Notes: generated by a model from the letters alone, not told the origin. DNA of 64,000 nucleotides from Cryptomeria japonica (GCF_030272615.1 NC_081414.1:915937648-916001647); one strand, 5' to 3'. Positions 21,910-35,366 are shown, counted from the first letter of the stretch. Translations and numbers: made by a program.

Positions 21910-24829
21910 GCATAGGTGTCCATGTTTCATGATTTGGTTGTCAATCAGCTTATGAGCTTTATGATCCAGACTGTGACAAGAGCCATAGTCAGGAGGTCAT
22001 CCAGGAGGAGCTTCCCTTCTAATCATTACATTCCTCCTCTATCTGATGCCATGCAGGGTGAGCAGTCATCTAATCCCAATGAGTTCTTGACCTCTCACAA
22101 TTTGAAATCTATTCTGACTGGGGGGCCTTCTCCCACTAATTCACAACCTAATTCTCCTTTGGAGTTCAACTTTGTCTTCCCCTCCTTCTATCGATCATGA
22201 TTATGTTGTCTCTATCTATTTTGAGCAAATTAATTCTTTAGAGAAGAATCTGAGATATTTTGAGGGATTCCTGAACCGAGAGAATGTCCTCCCCAAGGTC
22301 AAGAATATTGTCAGCACGTTGAGAGAACTATTGATATCCGATAGGAGAGGCTTGGAAATGTTGAGAGCCCTATCCATGATTGTTAAAAACATGTGCCCCT
22401 AGCTGGGGTACCCCCTGTGGATACATAATTTGATCCATTTGGGTCCCAAGTCAGTGTTAGCATCTTGGGGTTGGGATCCCTAATGGTGGATTCCACCATC
22501 CCGAATATCAATGCCTCCTTTGTTCCTTTAGGCTACATGAGTATGGCTAGTGATGCGACTGCTATTTCTATTCCTGCCCATATCATGGTTGTCTCTGCTA
22601 GTTCCATGTCAGTTGGCATGTCATTTGGAGAGGGAGGTGGTATAGCTCTGCCACCTCCTCCGCCTATGAACCCGGTTTTTAATACTATATTATAGAACAT
22701 GGGCCAACTTCAATTGCAGCTCACTTCTCTAGCTTTTGTTTTTGGCCAACCATCTGCACCTACGTACTATAGGAAGAGACCTTTAGACATCACTATCCTC
22801 AATACCATCCTTCCAATAGCCGTCGAGTCATTGAAGTTTGATAGGTTTAGTGACGATGGTGACCCAAATACTCACATCGATTCATTTATGACCATCTGTA
22901 GTGACTCACAATCTGGAATTTATTCTCCTTAAGTTGTTTTCTCATTCTCTCAAAGGGACTGTGTTGGAGTGGTACAATTCACTGCTTGACCACTCCATTT
23001 GTACCTTTGACTAGTTGATTGATCTCTTTCTTAGGAGGTTTTAGGATAACATAGGCAGCAAGGTCACTATATCTGACCTTGTTCATTGTAAGAAGAAACC
23101 AAATGAGAAGGTGATGGATTTTATTTCATGATATCAGGCAATCTTAACTAAGATCCCCTTTTCCCTACTGGAAAATGACTTGCAGCCTATGTTCATAGGC
23201 AACTAGAAAATGACTTGCATTCTATGTTCATAGGCAACTTGTAGTTGACAATAAGGGAGAAGTTGTCCTTGAATCGTTATCACAACTTTTCCAGCATGTG
23301 CTCTACCTTGACCGATTATCAACACACTGTGATGTAGTTTGGAGACTCTTCTTCGAACCCTCATGGTGGGTCCTTACCTAGCACTTCCTTAGATGGGTCT
23401 CGGAGGAATAAATCCATAGATAATGTAGCAGCTACTCCTCTGATAATGTAGCAACTACTCTTATTTGAGTATCATGCAGTGGTTGTTGCGAGACAACCTA
23501 ATCACTCTACCTGAGCCTAATACTTTGTCACATAATCAACCCTACCCTCGCTGGTTCGATAGGTCAAAGCATTATCATTACCATCGAGTTCCCAGTCACA
23601 ACACTAAGATATTTTATCATCTTAGACACATTGTCCATGACCACATCAACAGTGGGGCTATCAAAGTTGACACAAGGAAACATAAGTCAAACAATTTCGT
23701 GGATAAAACCAATAGTGGCTTGCAGATCTATACCAACCCATTTCCTCCACACTTGACAAATGTGATTTCTATATCTAATCTGGCCTTGGAGGGTGGTCCA
23801 TATGTCAACATGGTAACTGTCACCCCTATCATCTCCCCCTTGCCCAGAAGGGGAAGGTGTTTGATGTTCTTATCTCATTCACACTGCTTGATGCCCCATA
23901 TTATGGAGAGCCTGCTCCTCTCTATATCCCTACTCGATTGAACTGTCAAATTGTCATTGGTGTGATGGTTGATCCCTCCAATAGAGTCAATGTCATCAAG
24001 GAGGAGACACTCTTCATGAATGGATGGCATAGGCCAGTCTATGATGAGTGTCACACTACCTTGCAGACCCACCATGGATTCTCTATCAGCCCATTAGGCA
24101 GCATCACCCTTATAGTCATGCTAGGTCTTAAGGTGGTGTCCTCGATCTTTACTATTATCCCTGAGTCTAATACCTTCCAAGTCAGACTTGGGATCACATT
24201 GTTGATTGCCATGGAGGCGGTTCCTTCTATGGTTCACAAATGCTTAAAGTTTCCTCACGAAGTCACAATGCATGTCATCCAGGACACTGGCTATCAACTG
24301 TTGATTGCCCATGGGGAATTCTCTTTGAATCACTTCTAGCCTACCTCAATTGGGTCTATGCCTCCCCACAGAGATATTTTATATGTTGTGTATTATAAAT
24401 ACAAGATGAGGGAGTCAGCTTCTACATTGGTGTAGCTTGTCATACCTTTGTCACCTCATGCATCAACTTCTGCACCCGAGATCCTGGTCTTGGAACGGGT
24501 TGTGCCACATGTCCCTCCATTGAAGGGGGTTGAGGTTGAACCCGCTCTCACACTGAGACCTCCTCGTCCACCTAGGACCACGAAGACCCCAATGGTTTCC
24601 TTTGTTCCTACGACTGTACCTAGTATAGCCAATGGAAAGGCACCTTCACTGCTATAGTCCATAGCCCGCCCACCCTTTGAGCTTCCCATCATGGCTGATA
24701 TCCCTAGGTCATCTTTCTATGTGAAGGGGAAGTGCTCATCTTGATTTCCTTTATCTCCAATTACATCTACATCACAGACCATGTTAGTGCCTCATGTCCC
24801 TCCACCCGTTCCTCGAGAAAAGCAAGTGT
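21910..24829 (+). pseudogene. Element B Gag-Protease region
   Basis: Pieces in order are: an N-terminal Pro/Ser-rich part with coiled coil (21916-22400); a linker; the capsid-type Gag domain (22790-23270) with LKFDRFSDDGDPNTHIDSF, LKGTVLEWYNS and FLRRF motifs in two frames; a knuckle-like block HYHRVPSHNTKIFYHLRHI (23570) as in Tat elements, with its cysteines lost; and a retropepsin-like region (23857-24340). In that last region the active-site DTG is replaced by DPS (VMVDPSNRVNVI) and the late hydrophobic-Gly motif is degraded. A Pro-rich tail follows to 24829, where element C begins. Several stops, frameshifts and a 35-bp tandem duplication (23171-23240) are present. Confidence 0.8.
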
Positions 24830-25153
24830 TGTTCTCAAATTTTGATTCCCCTATCCCCTCTGTAAGAAAATTTAAAGCCTCTATTGCATGTGGAGAGAAC
24901 AATGAGAAAATCAAAATCTAGAATAACATATAACAAGGTTTGTACAAAATCTTCTACACTTCAAGCTTGTCCTAAGCTTAGGTGGGTATACCTCTTGTGA
25001 ATACTTACACAATTTTAATATAAGATCCATAGTAAACCAGCGTTAGAAACTTGTGAACCTCATCAACTCAATAATATTGAAACTTAAAAGAAAACATGTG
25101 TTCATTTTTTAGTCTAGACCCCAAGAAAGATAGAAAGAACTCCACAAATGATA
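24830..25153 (-). repeat. Element C LTR (left copy)
   Basis: On the plus strand it begins TGTTCTCAAATTTTG and ends CTCCACAAATGATA. It is nearly identical to 35392-35715. Just right of it, TGATATCAGTGCC (25149-25161) resembles a plus-strand initiator-Met PBS, which conflicts with the gag orientation. Confidence 0.75.
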
Positions 25154-25801
25154 TCAGTGCCTTATCCGGGCTACAGAGTCACCCAAACTAAATAAGAATT
25201 TTGAATCTGGACATTCACATGCATCCTATCACTTCTACTTCATCAACCTAATATATGTCTGACATATATATAAGTTTTTCCTTTATGCTAAAACCGTTTA
25301 TCAAATTTAAGCAGAAAACTATTGATTTACTAACAAAGAGATTTCACTTAGATTTAATTTCTCTCCTGGAGAGAAAAGCCTAAAAACATGTATGCAAGAT
25401 TGCCTTGCATTCCCATTTTGATCAAATATCCCTAGATTATTTAAAAGAAACTAGTAAATCAATGAATTCACACAAGAAGACAATAGGAATATGAGCTCAA
25501 AATGATCTGATTTGTATATTAATATCCATTTTCAAAAATCATACATAACTCAAGGTATTTTCTGAAAAAAAAACAAAAAAAAAACCCTATATATATATAT
25601 TTTTTGATAGAGTTTCTTTACAAATTCTTCTGATGATTTTTTCAACAGTCTTGGTATCCATTTATAATTATATGGATGCAAAGAAGCTTCAAAATTTCCT
25701 AGGAATAATTTGTTACAACCATAGTTCCCTCTTGAAAGAGCTACAAATCACTTTCATCCCTAATTTCTTGAAGGTTGTTGCAAAGCTGCCACATCAATTA
25801 G
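25154..25801 (-). other. Element C noncoding region downstream of gag
   Basis: No coding potential. It contains a poly-A-rich run and a short TA repeat (about 25565-25602). No clear polypurine tract borders the LTR. Confidence 0.4.
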
Positions 25802-26273
25802 TTATTCTTGAGCCTCTGCCTCTTGAATCATATATTTGTCTTTCCATTCTTGAAACTCGTCATCATTCATTTTATCACCATATTTCTCTTGGAAGCAATT
25901 CTTAAACTCCTCCCAAGAACCAATGCTATTTATGGGCAGACCCTTGTACCAATCCCTTGCATCATCCACCAAAGTCTGTACAAATAATTTCATGATGACA
26001 TCTTCATCTACAATCTCATAGTCATTTACCAGGTCATCGAAAAATTTTAAGTGCTCTTTTGCACTTATAGCATTATTGCCAGCAAATTTGTGAATCCAAT
26101 CCCTCAATTGAGTAGGAACATGGTTAAGGTACCCTGGGATTCCCTCAAAGAAAAGTTGTTTGTACAACTCCAAATTAATGGGTCTTCTCTGGAACTGGTT
26201 GCCAGTAGGATTAATACCCATGTTCATTCTCATATTAAGACCATAAGTTAGAGGGACTTGGTTACTTTGATTG
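25802..26273 (-). pseudogene. Element C Gag, capsid domain (3' half)
   Basis: The retrotransposon Gag domain is recognised by spacing and motifs: GIPGYLNHVPTQLRDWIHKF, HLKFFDDLVNDY, VIMKLFVQTLVDDARDWYKG and WEEFKNCFQEKYGDK. The end is acidic (EWKDKYMIQEAEAQE). The frame runs straight into the copia LTR at 26273. On the other side of the copia element the same reading frame resumes at 34049 with PITN, and both flanks share the target duplication GATT(G/A). No zinc knuckle is seen. Confidence 0.8.
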
Positions 26274-27792
26274 TGTTGGCAATACTGCATTATAACAGAT
26301 GATGAAAGATTGTTGGCATTTCATAAGGATATTGAGAAGGTTGTTGATGATTATGGATATAACTGATTAAAGATGTTTACTATCTTGATATTATTATTTT
26401 GTCATTGATGTCAAGAAATTGATTGTCTAGTTCAGTATGATGTTTCCATATCTTGAGAAGTATGATTTAAAAGAGTATAAAGATGTCAGTAAAAGACACA
26501 GCAAAGATTATGATGAATTAAGGTATTCAATGGGCAACTACTACTGATTCAGACAATGATGAGATCATGATGTTTAGATTGTTTTAACATCATACATATG
26601 TTATAAATTGTAAAGGTTAATACTATACTATGTTACCAAGCAAAGAAACTAGTTGGTAAACCCTAAGGTTATCGCTATCGGTTAATGAAGGTAGAATGTC
26701 TACTAAGTAAAGTTTAGTATTCACTGAGTTATAACCGAGTTGTTACCAAGTTGTATTCGAGCTATAACAGAATGCATTAAATGTTTGCATGTGTTATTTA
26801 ATGAAGGAAGCTGATGAGCTGGAACTGATTAAATGATTGGTGAGCCATGGATGAATGAATCTAAGGCAATAGAAAGTCGGCATGAAGACCTACAACGCAG
26901 ATTGAACCGCAATACCCTAGCACAAGTTCCAAGACTAATATGCAAGTTCCAAGGTGGGGTAAAACATTTTCAGATCAAAAGATACATTGAACCTAGACAA
27001 GATTGAAGATCTGATGGCTATGATTGATCATGGGAAATGTGATCAAGGACATTAAGCAGTTATCTAATTGTTTATAAATAGGAAATTGTTGATAAATAAT
27101 GTATGTGGGCAAGTGTATGCTCAAGGATGCTACATAGTGATTACCGAGCACGGAAGCTTGAAGACTTGTTAGAATAACAGAGTATAGAAGCCCAACAGAT
27201 AGACAAGATCATCTCTATGTCTAGATTGTATTGAACAAATAGGAATCTGCTTTAGCATTTTAGATGTGAAGTTGCAGATAGATTTTTATTACTGTTATCT
27301 CGTGAAAGTGATAGAAAATCTCTTAATCGAGTGGACTTAACAGTCTTATTTGTAACACCCTCTAGCAAGGTGACATTTTGATTGAGTGTTTGAAATCCTT
27401 TAACAAGGTCACTTCTAACAAGGTGAAGATCCTAACAGATCTGAGGGAAATCCCTTAACCGGGTCACAACTAGCAATGTGTTTGTAATCTTTAACAGGAT
27501 TTTCTTTTAACCAAGCATACTCTAGAAGAGTATATTTCTTAGTGGGTCTGAAATCCCACAGTGGTTTTTCCCTATTTGTGTTTCCACGTTAAATCTGGTG
27601 TTATGAGGTTTATGATGTTTATATGCTTTTGAGTTTGCATGTTTGATAGTTTTGGTTATATTACTGATATATATGTTACCGAGGTTGAATCTGATGTTTT
27701 TAAGGATGATTAAGATTGTATGATTCACCCCCCCCCCCCTCTCATCTTGTTGGATATTGGATCTATACTTATATTAAGTATCAAAACTATCA
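26274..27792 (+). repeat. Copia 5' LTR
   Basis: It starts TGTTGGCAATACTGC and ends AAAACTATCA. The U5 motif GATTCA plus twelve C then TCTCA lies at 27722-27745. AT follows, then the PBS. Confidence 0.95.
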
Positions 27793-27794
27793 AT

Positions 27795-27806
27795 TGGTAT
27801 CAGAGC
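27795..27806 (+). other. Copia primer-binding site (tRNA-iMet)
   Basis: TGGTATCAGAGC, the standard complement of the initiator-methionine tRNA 3' end, lies two bases after the 5' LTR. Confidence 0.95.
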
Positions 27807-27856
27807 TTTGGACTCCGGAAGAAAAGTTTAAAGGCACTTGAGTTAAAGATCCAAAG

Positions 27857-30800
27857 ATGTATAAGAGGGATGCACTGAAGCTAAACAAGTCAAGTTTCTC
27901 TACATGGCTGGAAAGGATGAAGCTGCATCTATCAGGAATTGGAGAATATGTTGTATACTATCTGGAGAATGATTTTGTTACACCGAGCACCTATCCATTA
28001 ACTATGGAAGAGATAAAGGAAAAGCAAGAACATATTCAAGCAATGATTGAAATAACATCTGCATTGACCGATTCAGAGTTTAATGATCTAGAAGGCTGCA
28101 ATGATGCAAAGGCAATGTGGGATAATCTCATATCAGTATATGGAGGATATGAACATGTTCAAAGAGAAAAAGTAGATAGTCTAAGAGGACAACTTGAATC
28201 TATGAGGATGAATGAAGGTGAGAACATAACTCAGTGCAATACAAGACTAAAGGAGATTGTCAATCAAATCAAAGGAGCAAGTGGAACTATTGAAGAAAAG
28301 GATATAACAAGTAAGTTGTTGAGAACCCTTCTACCAGCTTATGCAATCCGAGTCTCTGCAATCAATGAATTGAGGTTTGTACCTAATATGCCAGTTTCTT
28401 TAGATGCTAGTGTTGGTAAGCTACATGCATTTGAGTTAAGTAATTTTGATAACAGTGGATCTTCGGCAAATAAAGTTGAATCTGCATTTACTTCTTTTCA
28501 TCTTGATGAATCTAATGATTACAATGAAAGAAAGTATAAGTACTCTGAAGGAGATCACAGTGGAGCAAGTGAAAGATTTTTTAAGAACATGGAAGAAGTA
28601 CACAAACTGTATGAGGAAATCAGAAAGCAAGAAGAGTTTGAAGCACTACTAGCCAAAAGGTTACCGAGAGGCAAAGGTAAGTATAAAGGAAAACTACCTT
28701 TGAAATGTTTCCATTGTGACAAGATAGGACATATGACTTCCAACTATCCTAACAAATATTTTACTGCAAGGAGAGATTACCAAGATGACAAACAGAAAGA
28801 TAATCATTACAGAGGACACCGAGACTTTAGAAGAAGAGATAGAAATACATGTTTAATAGCTGATGAGGAATCCAATGATGATAAATCGGATGATACAGAT
28901 ACAGAGGAAGTAGTTTATGTGGCTATCAAAGATGGACCATATGAAGAAAGGTATGAAGAAAAAGCCCTAATATCTCACATAAACACTAATGATTCTTGGA
29001 TTATAGATAGTGGATGCTCACATCATATGACAAGAGATAAACACAAGTTTGTTATATTAGAAGATTATGATGGAGGCTATGTTAGATTTGGTAATGATGC
29101 ACCATGTCTGGTGAAAGGTAAAGGATCTATAACACTTCTTGATAATGCAAGATGCAATGATGTTTATTGGGTTGAAGGTTTGAAATACAATTTGTTGAGT
29201 GCAGCACAGCTAAACAACACAGGTTACCGAATAGAATTTTAGAAAGGAATTGTCAAAGTTCATGACAAGAATGGAAAGTTAGTTGCTATCGGGACACAAA
29301 CAAAAGGTAACACATTTCACCTTGACTCAACTCGTAACAAGTATTTGTGTGCAAAGATAGATGATACCTAGTTATGGCATAAAATGTTTTGTCATGTAAA
29401 TTTTGATAATCTAATCAAAATAAGTAAGAAGCACCGAGTAAGAGGTCTACCGAGTCTTGAAAAACCTGAGAATGCTATGTGCCGAGGATGCCAGATGGGT
29501 AAGATGACAAGATCAAGCTTTACAAGTAAGTCTTACACTTCTAAGGGAATTTTAGATCTAGTGCACACTGATCTTTGTGGTCCTATGAAAGTTCAAAGTT
29601 ATTATGGTGATAAATATTTCATATTATTTGTGGATGACTATTCAAGGATGATGTCAGTAATGTTTTTAAAAGAAAAATTAGAAGCTTTTCAAATGTTTAA
29701 ATGGTACAAGGCAAGAGATGAAAATGAAATAGGAAGACAACTGAAATGTCTTAGATCAGATAGAGGAGGAGAGTTCACATCTGATGAGTTCAACTTATTT
29801 TGCAATGATCATGGTATTAAAAGACAAGTCTCTGCATCGAGAACTCCATAGTAGAATGGAATAGCTGAGAGAAGAAACATATCTATTGTGGATTGTGCTA
29901 AAACATTGATGATTGAAAAGAAGGTGCCACAAACATTTTGGAGATAAGCAATAAGCATAGCAGTTTACACCTTGAACCGAGTTCAATTGAAGAAAGGTAC
30001 TTTGAAGACACCATATGAAATCTGGTATGATAAGAAACCTAATGTAAGTTATTTTAAAATCTTTGGAAGTAGATGCTATGTTCACAAAGATGATAGAAAT
30101 GGTAAGTTTGATCAGAAAAGTGAAGAAGGAACATTTCTAGGTTATTCTTCTAAAAGCAAAGCATTTAAATGTCTGATCAAATCATCTAACAAAATAGTAG
30201 AAAGTGCAAATGTGAAAATGTGAAAATTGATGAATTTGCAGAAAGAAATAATGAAGGAAATTCCAAGGAACCAGAAGACTATGATGAATTTGTCTATGTT
30301 CAACCGAGAAGTCTTACCGAGAAGACTGTTGAAGGAAATGAAGAGAATATCTAGTTACCGAGTGATGAAGAAGATCATTCAGAGCCTACCGAGCCTGTAT
30401 TAGCCAAGTATGTCAGAAGACATCATGCACCAAGTTAGATTATAGGAGATAAGGATGATCCAGTGATGACAAGGAACAAACTGAGACAGAACACATATTT
30501 GATATCTAAATTTGAACCAAGAATAGTGAAAGAGGCATTTAACAATGAAGATTGGATAAATGCTATGACAAAGGAGATTGATCTAATCAAGAAGAATGAC
30601 ACATGGACACTAATCCCAAGACCAAAGGACAAAAATGTAATCGGTAAAAAGTGGATTTTCAAAAACAAGCTAAATGAAAAAGGAGAGGTTATTCGAAACA
30701 AAGCAAGACTAGTTTGCAAAGGTTATGCTCAAGAAGAAGGAATTGATTATGGTGAAATTTTTGCACCTGTTGCTAGACTTGAAGGAGTAAGAACATTGTT

Positions 30801-32044
30801 GGCCTATGCTGCTTTCAAAAACTTCAAGGTATATCAAATGGATGCCAAATTTGCATTTTTGAATGGAATATTAGAAGAAGAAGTTTTTATTGAACAACCT
30901 GAAGGATTTGTTGAAGACAATAATAAAGATCAGGTATGTAAATTGAACAAAGATTTATATGGTTTGAAACAAGCACCTAGAGCATGGTATGAAAGATTGC
31001 ACTCTTATTTGATTAAGATTGATTTTATAAGGACAAGTGAGAGCAACAACATGTACATGAAGAATGATGAAAATGGAATACTAATCTCAGCCATATTTGT
31101 TGATGATATTATATTTTGTGGAAATGACTCTTTATGCAAGAACTTTGGAAATGAAATGAGAAAAGAATTTGAGATGTCATTAATTGGTGAGATAAAGTAT
31201 TTTATAGGTTTACAGATACTGCAAATGAAAAATGAGATTTTCATTACTCAATCCAAGTACATAAAGGAAATCTTGAAGAAATTTGGAATGGAGGATTCAA
31301 AACCAGTAAGTACACCTATGTCTACCAACTGTAAATTATCAAATAATGATGAATCTGCATTTGTTGATGAGACACTTTACCGATCCATGATTGGAAAGCT
31401 ACAATATGTTGTTCACAGCAGACCAGACATAGCACATGTAGTACGTATAGTTGCAAGATTCTCTGCAGATCCTAAGGAAACACACATGACAGCAATCAAA
31501 GAATTTTTATATACTTGAAAGGCACTGAGGATTATGGCTTAGTATATCAGAAAGGAAATGATTTTGATTTAAAAGTTTATACTGATATTGATTGGGTAGG
31601 CAACATTGATGACAGAAAAAGAACAAGTGGAGGAGCTTTCTTTTTAGGAGAAAGACTAGTGAGTTGGCTTAGCAAGAAACAAGGATGTGCTTCACAGTCA
31701 ACAACAGAAGCTAAATACGTTGTTGCAACATTGAATTGTACCAACATTGCATGGATCAAACAACTGTTGGAAGGTATAAATGAGAAAGTTACCGAGCCAG
31801 TAACTATATTCTGTGACAATACTAGTGCCATTAATATTTCAAAAAATCCTATTATGCACTCTAAGACAAAGCACATCTCTATCAAATATCATTATCTTAG
31901 AGAAGAAGCTCAAGAGAAGAAAGTGGTGTTGGAGTTAGCACAAAGGAACAAATAGCAGATATCTTCACCAAACCACTACCAAGGGACACTTTTGAATATC
32001 TCAGAAGTAAGTTAGGGGTCCTACCCCTATCTTCTACTCACTGA
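27857..32044 (+). pseudogene. Copia Gag-Pol polyprotein
   Basis: It starts at ATG 27857, giving a 461-codon open frame. This carries UBN2-type Gag (residues about 10-190), a knuckle CFHCDKIGHMTSNY in which the last Cys is Tyr (about 285-298), and protease IIDSGCSHHMT (about 385). After a stop at 29242 come GAG-pre-integrase (CRGCQMGKM), the integrase core (LDLVHTDLCGP, RSDRGGEF, NGIAERRN), RT from about 30540 with [11 protein letters not shown] and FVDDIIF, and RNase H from 31515 (YTDIDW, TEAKY, FCDNTSA). The RNase H catalytic Glu of TEAEY is Lys. The C-terminus with the DIFTKPLPRDTF motif ends at TGA 32042-32044. Stops at 29242, 29371, 29849-29854, 29945, 30352 and 30438, plus frameshifts near 30220, 31520 and 31930, show it is dead. 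Confidence 0.92.
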
Positions 32045-32506
32045 CCGAGTTCAGTGAAAGCATCAATCCGATGACTCTATTGAATATCTTTTTAGGAGTT
32101 GATGTTGCATTACACACTTTAGGATGTTTTCTAAAGGTGTATAGGAATTATTACAGGAAACAATATAGGGAACAGGAATTGAAGACAAAATGCTCTGACC
32201 GAGACTCAGTTGCTACACAACAGTAGGAAATCACTTCATATAGAAAGAAATTATGTTCTAGTTCTTTACTTTTGGCATTGTTGTCAAAGGGGGAGAAGAC
32301 TAACATCAAGGGAGAAGACTAATATCAGAAGAGAAGACTAATATCAAGGGAGAAGACTTAGAGAAGACTACAGATTGGAAAGAAGACTAAAGAAAAGAGA
32401 AGTCTAATATATGGGGGAGAGCATTTCAGCATTTCAGAATCACAACAATTCAAATCTTTTTAAGGTCAAATCATTTGGTTTTTCCATCAATGCCAAAGGG
32501 GGAGAT
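32045..32506 (+). other. Copia 3' noncoding region with GA-rich minisatellite and PPT
   Basis: Between 32287 and 32410 a unit like GGGAGAAGACTAATATCA recurs about four to five times with decay, giving a purine-rich strand. The final AAAGGGGGAGAT at 32495-32506 directly abuts the 3' LTR and is the plus-strand primer site. Confidence 0.8.
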
Positions 32507-34048
32507 TGTTAGCAATATTGCATTATAACAGACGATGACAGATTGTTGGTATTTCATAAGGATATTGAGAAGTTTGTTGATGATTATGGATATAACTGAT
32601 TAAAGATGTTTACTGTCTTGATATTATTATTTTGTCATTGATGTCAAGAAATTGATTTTCTAATTCAGTATGATGTTGCCATATCTTGAGAAGTATGATT
32701 TAAAAGAGTACAAAGATGTCGGTAAAAGACAGAGAAAAGATTATGATGAATTAAGGTATTCAATGGGCAACTACTACCGAGTCAGACAATGATGAGATCA
32801 TGATGTTTAGATTGTTTTAACATCATACATATGTTGTAAATTGTAAAGGTTAATACTATACTATGTTACCAAGCAAAGAACCTAGTCAGTAAACCCTAAG
32901 GAACCTAGTCAATAAACCCTAAGGTTATCGCTATCGTTTAATGAAGGTGGAATGTCTACCGAGTAAAGTTTAGTATTCACCGAGTTATAACCAAGTTGTT
33001 ACCGAGTTGTAACCAAGCTATAACAGAATGCATTAAATGTTTGCATGCATTATTTAATGAAGGAAGCTGATGAGCTAGAACTGATTAAATGATTGTTGAG
33101 CTGTGGATGAATGAATCTAAGGCAATAGAAAGCTGGCATGAAGATCTACAGCGTAGATTGAATCGCAATACCCTGGCACAAGTTCCAAGACTAATATGCA
33201 AGTTCCAAGGTGGGGTAAAACATTGTCAGATCCAAAGATGCATTGAACCTGGACAAGATTGAAGATTTGATGGCTATGATTGATCATGGGAAAAATGATC
33301 AAGGAGATTAAGAAGTTATCTAATTGTTTATAAATAGGAAACTATTGATAAACAATGTATGCGGGCAAGTGTATGCACAGGGATGCTACATAATGATTAC
33401 CGAGCACAGAAGCTTGAAGACCTGTTAGAATAATAGAGTATAGAAGCCCAACAGATAGACAAGATTAGCTCTATGTCTAGATTGTATTGAACAAATAGGA
33501 ATCTGCTTTAGCATTTTAGATGTGAAGTTGCAGATAGATTTTTATTACTGTTATCTTGTGAAAGTGATAGAAAATCTCTTAATCGAGTGGACTTAACAGT
33601 CTTATTTGTAACACCCTCTAGCAAGGTGACATTTTGATTGAGTGTTTGAAATCCTTTAACAAGGTCACTTCTAACAAGGTGAAGATCCTAACAGATCTGA
33701 GGGAAATCCCTTAACCGGGTCACATCTAGCAATGTGTTTGTAATCTTTAACAAGATTTTCTTTTAACCGAGCATACTCTAGAAGAGTATATTTCTTAGTG
33801 GGTCCGAAATCCCACAATGATTTTTCCCTATTTGGGTTTCCACGTTAAATCTGGTGTTATGAGGTTTATGATGTTTATATGCTTTTGAGTTTGCATGTTT
33901 GACAGTTTTGGTTATATTACTGATATATATGTTACCGAGGTTGAATCTGATGTTTTTAAGGATGATTAAGATTGTATGATTCACACCCCCCCCCCTCTCA
34001 TCTTGTTGGATATTGGATCTATACTTATATTAAGTATCAAAATTATCA
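32507..34048 (+). repeat. Copia 3' LTR
   Basis: It starts TGTTAGCAATATTGC and ends AAAATTATCA. It aligns with the 5' LTR throughout. A 23-base unit AACCTAGTCAGTAAACCCTA plus AGG is duplicated near 32880-32925 only in this copy. Confidence 0.95.
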
Positions 34049-35099
34049 GATTAGTAATAGGGACTTGTTTAACTCAACCAATACTCACAGGTAGGGTTGA
34101 CTGAATTTTGACTAAAGGGTGTGAGGCATGCTGAGGTAAAAGCTTATTTGGGTCAGTTGAAGGAAAGATTATGGGAGGAGCCTTTAGATAATTAATTTTT
34201 CTTTTAGCCTCTTGATTGGCTGCTTCTAACTCAACTCTCTCCAATTCCCTTTTTAGATCTTCCTTTTCTTTCCTCATCCTTTCTATCTCTATCTCATGTG
34301 TAGACAACCGATGACAAATTTCTTCTATAGTTTTAGATCCAAACCCAATTTCCATGCACTTTTGTTTTCCTTTATCAATATTAGTTCTAGCAGGTAGTGG
34401 ATCACTAAGGACCTCCCTACTAGGTTGTACAACAAATTTGTGTGAGGGGTTGATCTTGATAGATAGATTTTCTTTGATAACTGGACCTTCCTCCTCACTC
34501 TTGGTTTTCTCTTGGGTAAACAATTCAAGATCGGCAATCTGCCTTAAAACCCTATCTCTCTCAATTAATTTAGCCTTAACTTCCTTCTCCTTATTGGTTT
34601 CTTTTTGTGTCCTTAGAGAGATCAATTGATGAACTCTTTTATTAAGAGCCTCAATTTCTTGGGATAATTCATCATTAGGGAAAATCTCTCCAGAATCTGA
34701 CATATTGAATTGATCAATATCAATCAAACTAATATTCCCATCTATAGTTCTTGGTACAGAATCCATCTTAACATTAGAACTATTTCTATCCTTCCCAAAC
34801 AAACTAACATGAGAAATCCTCTAATTCAAAACTTGGACATCTTCATGATTACCAAACAAACCAGAATGAAAACCCAAAATGTCTTGCTTAGATTCACGAC
34901 AAGAAGAATTTGAATTTGCATATTTGGGTCTTTCAGATGACTTACCTGTATGAATTCTTTTCTTTATCCAGGTAGCATTAGATGGTTCATGTGCAACTGA
35001 TCTTTTCTGGCCTTTTTGTGCCTGCTCAGACAATCCCCCTTGCAACGTCTCTTAAGGATTTCTCCTCATGTATGATCTGGTGTTTTTTCCTCTTTGCAT
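34049..35099 (-). pseudogene. Element C Gag, N-terminal coiled-coil half
   Basis: It starts at ATG 35099, with in-frame stops near 35055 and 34820 and another just before the copia junction. A long charged coiled coil occupies two parts (about 34690-34520 and 34330-34200, rich in EIEALNKRV and KRELERVELEAA-type heptads), separated by a Pro/Ser linker. It continues into the capsid domain at 26273. Element C therefore carried a single Gag of roughly 500 residues and nothing else. Confidence 0.7.
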
Positions 35100-35366
35100 T
35101 ATACTTGTTTCCTTAAAATGAATTATGCTTATTCAAGAGCACTCGTTATTTTATGTCAGAGTCACCACCCAAAACTATGGTAAAATAAGGAATTAAGCTT
35201 GGCAAATCACTCACAGGAGACCATAGAATAAGAACAATCTTTAAAGAGAAAAATAACAAAGAACAAGAATAAAATGGCCTGCTACAAGGACCAAATACAC
35301 ACAAATTTGAACAAAATTTTGGGCGATATAAGCACTAATCCATAGCATAAATTCACACTATGACTC

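Larger units (their letters stand above)
26274..34048 (+). mobile_element. Copia element, structurally complete (7.8 kb)
   Basis: It has LTRs 26274-27792 and 32507-34048, an initiator-Met PBS at 27795, a gag-pol reading in one direction and a PPT at 32495-32506. Target duplication is GATTG (26269-26273) and GATTA (34049-34053), one mismatch. It splits the gag of element C. The 3' LTR is longer by exactly 23 bases because of a short tandem duplication near 32880-32925. The LTRs have diverged by a few percent, so the insertion is not very recent. Confidence 0.95.
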
